Origin: JBNGOQ01 sp050589645
GTDB taxonomy: Bacteria > Bacteroidota > Bacteroidia > Flavobacteriales > Flavobacteriaceae
NCBI RefSeq assembly: GCF_050589645.1
Contig: NZ_JBNGOQ010000001.1
Location: 1,271,184 to 1,335,183 of the forward strand
Direction: 5' to 3'
Length of the DNA stretch: 64,000 nt
A program made the position numbers and the translations under genes. The notes below the pieces were generated by a model that ran no database searches, was not told the origin of the DNA, and was given only the letters and a program-made list of their open reading frames with translations. Positions 43,301 through 50,963 of this stretch are shown here, piece after piece. Every line of letters begins with the position of its first letter. Within the stretch, counting starts at the first letter, position 1.

Positions 43301-44187
43301 TTGCCCATTTGGTCGGCGGTAGCTGGACAACGGACAAGGCTACCAATGCCTTGGTGGCCGATTTGTTGCACAACTATAAAATTAAATTGAATGACCTTCA
43401 AGGGAATTTAAGGAGAGACAAGTTTACTATTTCCGTAGGGGATGAACTCCCTGCCGGTATCATGAAATTGGCCAAAGTCTATATCGCCAAGAAGCGCAAG
43501 CTTAAAGTTGGGGATAAAATGGCGGGTCGCCATGGAAACAAGGGTATTGTGGCGCGTATTGTACGTCAGGAAGATATGCCCTTCCTGGAAGATGGTACTC
43601 CAGTAGACATTGTTTTGAATCCATTGGGGGTACCCTCACGGATGAACATTGGGCAGATTTATGAGACGGTACTTGGCTGGGCCGGTCTTAAATTGGGCAA
43701 GAAGTTCGGTACGCCTATTTTTGATGGCGCCACGCTCGAGGAAATAAATGCCTACACGGACGAAGCAGGTATCCCTAGGTTTGGACATACCTATTTGTAC
43801 GACGGAGGTACAGGACAGCGTTTTGACCAACCGGCTACGGTAGGAGTCATCTATATGCTAAAATTGGGGCATATGGTAGACGACAAAATGCATGCCCGGT
43901 CCATAGGACCCTACTCCCTGATCACACAACAACCCTTGGGTGGTAAAGCACAGTTTGGAGGTCAGCGTTTTGGGGAAATGGAAGTATGGGCCCTGGAAGC
44001 GTACGGCGCTTCGGCCACTTTACGTGAAATATTGACCGTAAAATCCGATGACGTAATCGGAAGGGCCAAAACGTACGAGTCTATCGTTAAAGGAGAGACC
44101 ATGCCTGAACCTGGTTTGCCAGAATCCTTCAATGTATTGATGCACGAGCTTAAAGGTTTAGGCTTGGATATCAGATTGGAAGAATAA
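40378..44187 (+). CDS. rpoB: RNA polymerase beta subunit
   Basis: A 1269-residue beta subunit. Typical blocks are present from the N-terminus (RISFASAKNIPDYPDFLDIQ) through the rifampicin region (GTNQLSQFMDQTNPLAEITH, then RRLSALGPGGLSRERAG) to the C-terminal MHARSIGPYSLITQQPLGGKA. The rifampicin-region residues look like the sensitive wild type. I use the ATG at 40378, one codon after an in-frame TTG. It precedes rpoC by 39 bases. Confidence 0.98.
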   Translation: MFTNQTERISFASAKNIPDYPDFLDIQIKSFQDFFQLETKSDERGNEGLYNTFMENFPITDTRNQFVLEFLDYFIDPPRYSIQECIERGLTYSVPLKARLKLYCTDPEHEDFETIVQDVYLGTIPYMTPSGTFVINGAERVVVSQLHRSPGVFFGQSFHANGTKLYSARVIPFKGSWIEFATDINGVMYAYIDRKKKLPVTTLFRAIGFERDKDILEIFDLSEEIKVSNAGLKKVLGRKLAARVLNTWHEDFVDEDTGEVVSIERNEIVLDRDTVLEKEHVAQILEADVKTILLHKENNAQSDYAIIHNTLQKDPTNSEKEAVEHIYRQLRNAEPPDEETARGIIDKLFFSDQRYNLGEVGRYRMNKKLGLDIGMDKQVLTKEDIITIIKYLIELINSKAEIDDIDHLSNRRVRTVGEQLSSQFGVGLARMARTIRERMNVRDNEVFTPIDLINAKTLSSVINSFFGTNQLSQFMDQTNPLAEITHKRRLSALGPGGLSRERAGFEVRDVHYTHYGRLCPIETPEGPNIGLISSLSVFAKVNPMGFLETPYRQVDKGVVNTKEYRYLSAEEEEGMKIAQANIPLKDNGTINSDKVIAREEGDFPVVDPAEVNYTDVAPNQIASISASLIPFLEHDDANRALMGSNMMRQAVPLLKPQSPIVGTGLERQVASDSRVLINAEGDGVIEYVDSQKITIKYNRTEDERLVSFEEDSKTYELVKFRKTNQGTSINLKPIVKKGDKVKRGQVLCEGYATEKGELALGRNLKVAFMPWKGYNFEDAIVISEKVVREDIFTSIHIDEYALEVRDTKLGAEELTNDIPNVSEEATRDLDEYGMIRIGAEVKPGDILIGKITPKGESDPTPEEKLLRAIFGDKAGDVKDASLKASPSLRGVVIDKKLFSRSIKDKRKRSEDKEAISKLELDYEVKFQQLKDILVDKLFALINGKTSQGVLNDLGEEVLPKGKKYTMKMLNAVDDFAHLVGGSWTTDKATNALVADLLHNYKIKLNDLQGNLRRDKFTISVGDELPAGIMKLAKVYIAKKRKLKVGDKMAGRHGNKGIVARIVRQEDMPFLEDGTPVDIVLNPLGVPSRMNIGQIYETVLGWAGLKLGKKFGTPIFDGATLEEINAYTDEAGIPRFGHTYLYDGGTGQRFDQPATVGVIYMLKLGHMVDDKMHARSIGPYSLITQQPLGGKAQFGGQRFGEMEVWALEAYGASATLREILTVKSDDVIGRAKTYESIVKGETMPEPGLPESFNVLMHELKGLGLDIRLEE

Positions 44188-44226
44188 TAACATTAAACTC
44201 ATTTAATTCATTATCACCATATTGTA

Positions 44227-47200
44227 ATGGCTAGACTAAAAGATAATAACCCAATAAAAAGGTTCGATAAAATTTCAATCGGATTGGCATCTCCAGAGTC
44301 AATTTTGGCAGAGTCAAGAGGTGAGGTTTTAAAACCTGAAACGATTAATTACAGGACGCACAAACCAGAGCGTGACGGGCTTTTCTGTGAACGTATTTTT
44401 GGTCCTGTGAAGGATTATGAATGTGCGTGCGGAAAGTATAAAAGAATACGTTATCGAGGTATTGTTTGTGATCGTTGTGGTGTTGAGGTGACCGAGAAGA
44501 AGGTACGTAGGGACCGAGTGGGACATATCAATCTGGTTGTTCCCGTAGCCCATATCTGGTATTTCCGTTCCTTACCCAACAAAATAGGGTACCTTTTGGG
44601 ACTTCCTTCCAAGAAATTGGATATGATCATTTATTACGAACGTTACGTGGTCATCCAACCTGGACTCGCCAAGGCAACGGAAGAGGGGGAAGAAATCAAA
44701 AAAATGGATTTCCTTACAGAAGAGGAGTATCTGAATATTTTGGAGACCTTGCCACCGGAGAACCAGTATTTGGAAGATAGCGATCCCAACAAGTTTATCG
44801 CCAAAATGGGCGCCGAATGCCTTATAGACCTTTTGGCACGGATCGATTTGAACCAATTGTCTTACGATTTAAGGCATAAAGCAAATACGGAAACTTCTAA
44901 GCAGCGTAAGACCGAGGCTTTGAAGCGCCTTCAGGTAGTAGAGGCCCTTAGGGAGTCACAGGAGAACAGGGAGAACAAGCCGGAATGGATGATCATGAAG
45001 GTGGTTCCTGTTATCCCACCGGAATTGAGGCCCTTAGTGCCCTTGGACGGAGGCCGTTTCGCAACTTCGGATCTTAATGACCTTTACAGAAGGGTAATTA
45101 TCCGTAACAACCGTTTGAAGCGATTGATGGAAATCAAAGCACCTGAAGTTATCCTAAGGAATGAAAAGCGTATGCTCCAGGAAGCTGTGGATTCCCTGTT
45201 TGATAATACCCGTAAGGCCTCGGCCGTTAAAACGGAATCGAACAGGCCCTTGAAATCACTTTCGGATTCCTTAAAAGGTAAACAAGGACGTTTTCGTCAG
45301 AACCTTTTGGGAAAACGAGTGGACTACTCCGCACGTTCGGTGATCGTTGTGGGCCCTGAGATGAAATTATATGAATGTGGTCTTCCGAAAGATATGGCCG
45401 CAGAGCTTTACAAGCCGTTTGTGATTCGCAAACTGATCGAAAGGGGTATTGTAAAGACGGTAAAATCTGCCAAGAAGATCATAGATAAAAAGGAACCCGT
45501 GGTTTGGGATATCCTAGAAAACGTGTTGAAAGGACATCCGGTACTATTGAACCGGGCCCCTACTTTGCACCGTTTGGGTATTCAGGCGTTTCAGCCCAAG
45601 CTTATCGAAGGAAAGGCCATTCGTTTGCACCCCTTGGTTTGTACGGCCTTTAACGCGGATTTTGATGGAGATCAAATGGCAGTGCACTTACCCTTAGGCC
45701 CTGAGGCTATTTTGGAGGCGCAGCTGCTAATGTTGGCTTCGCACAACATACTGAACCCTGCCAATGGGTCACCTATTACGGTACCCTCACAGGATATGGT
45801 ATTGGGACTGTACTATATGACGAAGGAGAGAAAATCCACGGATGAGCTAACCGTCAAGGGAGAAGGCCTTACGTTCTATTCTGAAGAGGAAGTGGTCATC
45901 GCTTTCAACGAGGGAAAGGTTGAACTCAACGCCGGTATTAAGGTAAGGGCCAAGGACTTCAATGAAGAAGGGGAATTGGTAAATCAGATTATAACCACTA
46001 CGGTAGGTAGGGTGTTGTTCAATATGGTGGTACCGGAAGCAGCTGGCTATATCAACGATATATTGAACAAAAAATCCCTGCGCGATATCATCGGGAAAAT
46101 ATTGGCGGTTACGGATGTACCCACCACTTCTGATTTCTTGGATAAGATTAAGACCATGGGTTATGAATTTGCCTTCAAGGGAGGACTTTCCTTCAGTTTG
46201 GGAGATATTATCATTCCTCAAGAAAAGCATGAAATGATTGCCGATGCCAACGGTCAAGTAGATGGCATTATGGCAAATTATAACATGGGTCTTATCACCA
46301 ACAACGAACGCTACAATCAGGTTATTGATGTATGGACCTCCACCAATGCGATGCTTACCGAGCTGGCCATGAAACGGATCCGTGAGGATCAACAAGGGTT
46401 CAACTCGGTATATATGATGCTCGATTCAGGCGCAAGGGGTTCAAAAGAACAGATACGTCAGCTGACCGGTATGCGGGGATTGATGGCCAAACCCAAAAAA
46501 TCAACGGCCGGTGGCGGGGAGATTATTGAAAACCCCATTCTTTCCAATTTTAAGGAGGGATTGTCCATTCTGGAGTATTTTATCTCAACACACGGTGCGC
46601 GTAAAGGACTCGCAGATACGGCCTTGAAAACAGCGGATGCGGGCTATTTGACCCGTCGTTTGGTTGATGTGTCACAGGATGTGATCATCAATACCGAAGA
46701 CTGTGGTACCTTGCGTGGTATCGAGGTGGAAGCGTTGAAAAAGAACGAGGAAGTCGTGGAAACCCTGGGAGAACGAATCCTTGGAAGGGTTTCGCTGCAC
46801 GATGTGCATGATCCATTGACCGAAGAGCAGTTGCTTACGGCCGGTCAGGAAATTATGGAGGCCGATGTGAAGAAAATAGAAACCTCCCCGATCGATAAGA
46901 TTGAAGTGCGTTCTGCGTTGACCTGCGAAGCACAAAAGGGAATATGTGGAAAATGTTACGGTAGAAACCTGTCTACAAACAAAATGGTACAGCGAGGTGA
47001 AGCGGTAGGTGTTGTAGCAGCACAATCCATCGGTGAGCCCGGAACGCAGTTGACCCTGCGTACCTTCCATGTAGGTGGTATTGCCGGAAACATTTCAGAG
47101 GACAACAAACTCATGGCAAAATTTGATGGTGTTGCCGAGATCGAAGATCTTAGAACGGTTATTGGGGAAGACGGGGAAGGCAACAAAGCCGAAATCGTGA

Positions 47201-48528
47201 TTTCCAGAACATCCGAAATCAAGGTAGTGGACACCAAGACCGGTATTACCCTTAGTACCAACAATATTCCTTATGGATCTCAAATTTCCATTAAAAATGG
47301 TGCGAAGATCAAGAAAGGCGATGTTGTTTGCCAATGGGACCCCTATAACGGGGTTATTGTTTCCGAATTCCCTGGGAAAATCGCTTATGAAAATATTGAG
47401 CAAGGAGTTACCTATCAGGTAGAGATTGATGAGCAAACAGGTTTCCAGGAAAAGGTGATATCCGATTCGAGGAACAAAAAGCTGATTCCTACTTTGTTGA
47501 TTATGAACAACAAGAACGAAGTATTACGTTCTTACAACCTTCCCGTGGGCTCCCATATTATGGTAGACGATGGGGATAAGATCAAAGAAGGTAAGATTTT
47601 GGTGAAGATTCCTCGTAAATCTGCCAAGGCAGGTGATATTACAGGAGGTCTTCCAAGGGTAACCGAATTGTTCGAGGCACGTAACCCATCAAATCCTGCA
47701 GTTGTTTCGGAGATCGATGGTGTGGTGTCCTTTGGAAAAATAAAAAGAGGAAATCGTGAAATCATCATCGAATCCAAATTGGGAGAGATCAAGAAATACT
47801 TGGTGAAGCTTTCAAACCAAATTTTGGTACAGGAGAACGATTATGTCCGTGCAGGAATGCCTTTATCCGATGGCTCTATTACACCAGAGGATATTCTGTC
47901 GATTAAAGGACCTTCTGCCGTACAGCAGTATTTGGTCAATGAGGTTCAGGAAGTGTACCGTCTGCAGGGTGTAAAGATAAACGATAAGCATTTTGAGGTA
48001 GTCGTGAGACAGATGATGCGCAAGGTTCGGATCCAGGATTCAGGGGATACCATTTTCTTGGAAAACCAGCTGGCACATAAGGACGACTTCATCCGGGAGA
48101 ACGATGAGATTTTCGGTAAAAAGGTAGTGGAAGATTCCGGTGAATCCGAAAACCTAACCGCGGGTCAAATCATAACGGCGCGTGAACTTAGGGATGAGAA
48201 CTCCATACTTAGGCGGGCCGATAAGACTTTGGTAACTGCCAGGGATGCGGTTGCAGCAACGGCAACGCCCATACTGCAAGGCATTACAAGGGCGTCCCTA
48301 CAGACCAAATCCTTTATTTCGGCAGCTTCCTTCCAAGAGACCACCAAAGTGTTGAACGAAGCTGCAGTAAGCGGCAAAGTAGATCATTTGGAAGGCTTGA
48401 AGGAAAATGTAATTGTTGGACATAAGATTCCCGCCGGTACCGGTATGAGGGACTATGAAAACATCATTGTAGGTTCCAAAGAGGAATACGATGAGATCAT
48501 GGCCCGCAAAGAGGAATTAAAATTCTAG
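44227..48528 (+). CDS. rpoC: RNA polymerase beta' subunit
   Basis: A 1433-residue beta' subunit. The N-terminal zinc site (Cys66, Cys68, Cys81, Cys84) and the catalytic Mg2+ loop NADFDGD (residues 476-482) are intact, and the second zinc site is visible in the stretch ALTCEAQKGICGKCYGRNLS. The C-terminal part carries the usual bridge and jaw regions, such as GEAVGVVAAQSIGEPGTQLT. Length and layout match the Bacteroidota form. Followed by a terminator. Confidence 0.98.
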   Translation: MARLKDNNPIKRFDKISIGLASPESILAESRGEVLKPETINYRTHKPERDGLFCERIFGPVKDYECACGKYKRIRYRGIVCDRCGVEVTEKKVRRDRVGHINLVVPVAHIWYFRSLPNKIGYLLGLPSKKLDMIIYYERYVVIQPGLAKATEEGEEIKKMDFLTEEEYLNILETLPPENQYLEDSDPNKFIAKMGAECLIDLLARIDLNQLSYDLRHKANTETSKQRKTEALKRLQVVEALRESQENRENKPEWMIMKVVPVIPPELRPLVPLDGGRFATSDLNDLYRRVIIRNNRLKRLMEIKAPEVILRNEKRMLQEAVDSLFDNTRKASAVKTESNRPLKSLSDSLKGKQGRFRQNLLGKRVDYSARSVIVVGPEMKLYECGLPKDMAAELYKPFVIRKLIERGIVKTVKSAKKIIDKKEPVVWDILENVLKGHPVLLNRAPTLHRLGIQAFQPKLIEGKAIRLHPLVCTAFNADFDGDQMAVHLPLGPEAILEAQLLMLASHNILNPANGSPITVPSQDMVLGLYYMTKERKSTDELTVKGEGLTFYSEEEVVIAFNEGKVELNAGIKVRAKDFNEEGELVNQIITTTVGRVLFNMVVPEAAGYINDILNKKSLRDIIGKILAVTDVPTTSDFLDKIKTMGYEFAFKGGLSFSLGDIIIPQEKHEMIADANGQVDGIMANYNMGLITNNERYNQVIDVWTSTNAMLTELAMKRIREDQQGFNSVYMMLDSGARGSKEQIRQLTGMRGLMAKPKKSTAGGGEIIENPILSNFKEGLSILEYFISTHGARKGLADTALKTADAGYLTRRLVDVSQDVIINTEDCGTLRGIEVEALKKNEEVVETLGERILGRVSLHDVHDPLTEEQLLTAGQEIMEADVKKIETSPIDKIEVRSALTCEAQKGICGKCYGRNLSTNKMVQRGEAVGVVAAQSIGEPGTQLTLRTFHVGGIAGNISEDNKLMAKFDGVAEIEDLRTVIGEDGEGNKAEIVISRTSEIKVVDTKTGITLSTNNIPYGSQISIKNGAKIKKGDVVCQWDPYNGVIVSEFPGKIAYENIEQGVTYQVEIDEQTGFQEKVISDSRNKKLIPTLLIMNNKNEVLRSYNLPVGSHIMVDDGDKIKEGKILVKIPRKSAKAGDITGGLPRVTELFEARNPSNPAVVSEIDGVVSFGKIKRGNREIIIESKLGEIKKYLVKLSNQILVQENDYVRAGMPLSDGSITPEDILSIKGPSAVQQYLVNEVQEVYRLQGVKINDKHFEVVVRQMMRKVRIQDSGDTIFLENQLAHKDDFIRENDEIFGKKVVEDSGESENLTAGQIITARELRDENSILRRADKTLVTARDAVAATATPILQGITRASLQTKSFISAASFQETTKVLNEAAVSGKVDHLEGLKENVIVGHKIPAGTGMRDYENIIVGSKEEYDEIMARKEELKF

Positions 48529-48537
48529 ATAAAAGAG

Positions 48538-48570
48538 ACCCTCGATAACCATTCGAGGGTTTTTCTTTTT
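48538..48570 (+). terminator. Terminator after rpoC
   Basis: CCCTCGA (48539-48545) and TCGAGGG (48553-48559) form the stem, followed by TTTTTCTTTTT. Confidence 0.85.
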
Positions 48571-48590
48571 AAATAACACGATACTGAGTT

Positions 48591-48902
48591 ATGGATAAGA
48601 AAGATCAAAAACAGAAGCAGATCAATATTGAATTGGATGAGAAAACGGCCGAGGGAGTATATTCCAACCTGGCCATTATCAATCATTCCGTTTCCGAATT
48701 TGTGGTGGATTTCATTAGCATGATGCCTGGAGCGCCCAAGGCAAAGGTGAAGAGCAGGATTGTCTTGACGCCACAGCATGCCAAAAAATTCCTGAAGGCA
48801 CTCAATGATAATGTGAATAGATTTGAAAAGGCCCATGGCACGATCAAGGATTATGAGCAACCGCCCATACCCTTAAATTTTGGACCTACAGGTGAAGCAT
48901 AA
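48591..48902 (+). CDS. DUF3467 family protein
   Basis: A 103-residue protein of the DUF3467 family, often found behind rpoC in Bacteroidota. Features: acidic/polar start, then TAEGVYSNLAIINHSVSEFVVDF and the motif PGAPKAKVKSRIVLTPQHAKKF. The family has no assigned role in the literature that I know of; its constant place behind rpoBC suggests a link to transcription, which is inference. Ends in a strong bidirectional terminator. Confidence 0.88.
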   Translation: MDKKDQKQKQINIELDEKTAEGVYSNLAIINHSVSEFVVDFISMMPGAPKAKVKSRIVLTPQHAKKFLKALNDNVNRFEKAHGTIKDYEQPPIPLNFGPTGEA

Positions 48903-48939
48903 AAAAACCCGCAAATCATAGATTTGCGGGTTTTTTTTA
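48901..48939. terminator. Bidirectional terminator between DUF3467 and prfC
   Basis: AACCCGCAAATC (48906-48917) pairs with GATTTGCGGGTT (48921-48932), flanked by A-runs and T-runs, so it works for both convergent genes. Confidence 0.9.
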
Positions 48940-48953
48940 TTACCCTTTGGGAA

Positions 48954-50543
48954 TCACTCGAATTCCGAAGTAAAATGAAGCCTCACAGACGGGTACTTTT
49001 GCTGTGTCATTTGCAATGAGAATTGGGAATCTGCCAAAAATACCAGCTGTCCACGCTTGTCCCTGGCCAAAAACTTCTGCTTTACCCGCTTAAACTCCTT
49101 GAATTCCTCGCTTGCGGCATCTTCCGGATCCACCCAACACGCCTTGTGCACCGGAAAGTTCTCATAGGTACATTTGGCTCCGTATTCATGTTGTAAACGG
49201 TATTGGATCACCTCATATTGAAGCGCGCCTACAGTGCCAATGACTTTTCTATTGTTCAATTCCAAGGTAAACAATTGGGCCACTCCCTCATCCATGAGTT
49301 GGTCTATTCCTTTGTTCAATTGCTTGGCCTTCATGGGGTCCGCGTTGTTGATATACCGGAAATGTTCAGGGGAAAAACTCGGAATTCCTTTGTAGTGGAG
49401 TTTCTCGCCCTCGGTAAGGGTATCCCCGATCTTAAAATTACCAGTATCGTGGAGCCCTACAATATCGCCGGGATAGGAGATATCCACAATCTGTTTTTTT
49501 TCGGCGAAAAATGCATTGGGGCTGGAAAATTTCAGGTTTTTGCCTTGTCGTACATGCAAATAGGGTTTGTTTCGCTCAAACGTTCCCGATACTATTTTAA
49601 CAAAGGCCAACCGATCCCTATGTTTGGGATCCATATTGGCATGGATCTTAAAAACGAAACCCGTAAGGCTTTTTTCATTGGCATTGACCAAGCGCTCCTC
49701 GGACATCTTGGCCCTCGGGGTAGGTGCAATTTCCACGAAACAATCCAACAGTTCGCGCACGCCAAAATTATTGAGTGCGGAACCGAAGAACACGGGTTGC
49801 TGTGAGCCTTCCAAATAGGCAGTTTCGTCAAATTTGGGGTATATCCCATGGACCAGTTCCAAATTTTCACGGAGTGATTCAGCTGCATCCGAACCAATGA
49901 TATTCTCCAACTCCGAACTGCCCAGATCATCAAAGGCAATGGTCTCCTCAATATGTTTCTTGCTATCGCCGCTGAACAGGTTGATATTCTTCTCGTATAT
50001 ATTGTAGATGCCCTTAAAATCGTAACCCATACCTATGGGAAAGCTCAATGGACTGACTGTGAGACCTAATTTTTGCTCTACTTCGTCCAAAAGGTCAAAA
50101 GCGTCCTTACCCTCTCGGTCCAACTTATTAATAAAAACAATTATGGGAATGTTCCGCATACGGCAGACCTCTACCAGTTTCTCAGTTTGTTCCTCCACTC
50201 CCTTGGCCACATCAATGACCACGATGACACTATCTACGGCGGTAAGCGTCCTAAACGTGTCTTCCGCAAAATCCTTGTGTCCTGGGGTATCTAAAATGTT
50301 GATTTTCTTGTCTTTATATAAAAAAGCAAGTACGGAAGTAGCTACCGAAATTCCACGCTGTCGTTCAATTTCCATGAAATCACTGGTGGCCGATTTTTTA
50401 ATTTTATTGTTCTTAACGGCACCTGCTTCCTGAATGGCCCCTCCAAATAAGAGGAGTTTTTCCGTTAAGGTGGTTTTCCCTGCATCCGGATGTGAAATAA
50501 TTCCAAAAGTGCGTCGTTTCGCTATCTGTTCTTCAAAATTCAT
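48954..50543 (-). CDS. prfC: Peptide chain release factor 3
   Basis: A 529-residue GTPase that removes RF1/RF2 from the ribosome after termination. G motifs: SHPDAGKTT (P-loop), DTPGHKDF (G3) and NKLDREG (G4); the C-terminal part carries the usual AVGALQYEVI-like block (here GTVGALQYEVIQYRL). I use the ATG at 50543 (MNFEEQIAKR); the six extra upstream codons of the open frame overlap the promoter -7 box. Distinct from EF-G and LepA by length and by the RF3 C-terminal domain. Confidence 0.94.
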   Translation of the reverse strand: MNFEEQIAKRRTFGIISHPDAGKTTLTEKLLLFGGAIQEAGAVKNNKIKKSATSDFMEIERQRGISVATSVLAFLYKDKKINILDTPGHKDFAEDTFRTLTAVDSVIVVIDVAKGVEEQTEKLVEVCRMRNIPIIVFINKLDREGKDAFDLLDEVEQKLGLTVSPLSFPIGMGYDFKGIYNIYEKNINLFSGDSKKHIEETIAFDDLGSSELENIIGSDAAESLRENLELVHGIYPKFDETAYLEGSQQPVFFGSALNNFGVRELLDCFVEIAPTPRAKMSEERLVNANEKSLTGFVFKIHANMDPKHRDRLAFVKIVSGTFERNKPYLHVRQGKNLKFSSPNAFFAEKKQIVDISYPGDIVGLHDTGNFKIGDTLTEGEKLHYKGIPSFSPEHFRYINNADPMKAKQLNKGIDQLMDEGVAQLFTLELNNRKVIGTVGALQYEVIQYRLQHEYGAKCTYENFPVHKACWVDPEDAASEEFKEFKRVKQKFLARDKRGQLVFLADSQFSLQMTQQKYPSVRLHFTSEFE

Positions 50544-50558
50544 TTGCGAAAATTTGGG

Positions 50559-50586
50559 CAAAAATAAGGCAAATTATACTTCCCAA
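50559..50586 (-). promoter_or_regulatory. Promoter of prfC
   Basis: On the minus strand TTG (50586-50584), 17 bases, TATTTTTG (50566-50559): matches TTG-N17-TAnnTTTG. Start near 50553, about 10 bases before the ATG. Confidence 0.65.
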
Positions 50587-50963
50587 GGGCCCAGGGCATT
50601 CCTTATTTTTAAAGGCCCTTTTGTTGTAGACAATCCAGGCTCCCGATAAAAAACAAAATTCACCTTGTTTATCGCTGGACGTAACTATCGATGAACGGTA
50701 AAAATAATCGATTTTTAGGGAGATGGATAATCTTTTTTTAGCGATTACCCGTACATTAAATAGTGTTGAAAGATGAATAAAATGGCCATTTGTCGAGGAA
50801 AATTGTTTTTGAAAGATTTTTAGTACGTCGGCTTTCAAAACTATTTGGTGATCGGAATTTTAGCCATATCTTGCACTGATACTTAGAGTAGCCCTAATAT
50901 TCTTACTTGTACCAAATTCCTGTAGTGCCATGGTGAGCAGTTTAACCAATAAGACTCCCACTT
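50587..50963. other. Non-coding spacer upstream of the adhesin cassette
   Basis: About 380 bases, A+T-rich, with no reading frame that I can support. A weak inverted pair TTTTGAAAG / CTTTCAAAA occurs around 50809-50840. I found no TAnnTTTG box for the gene at 50964. Confidence 0.6.
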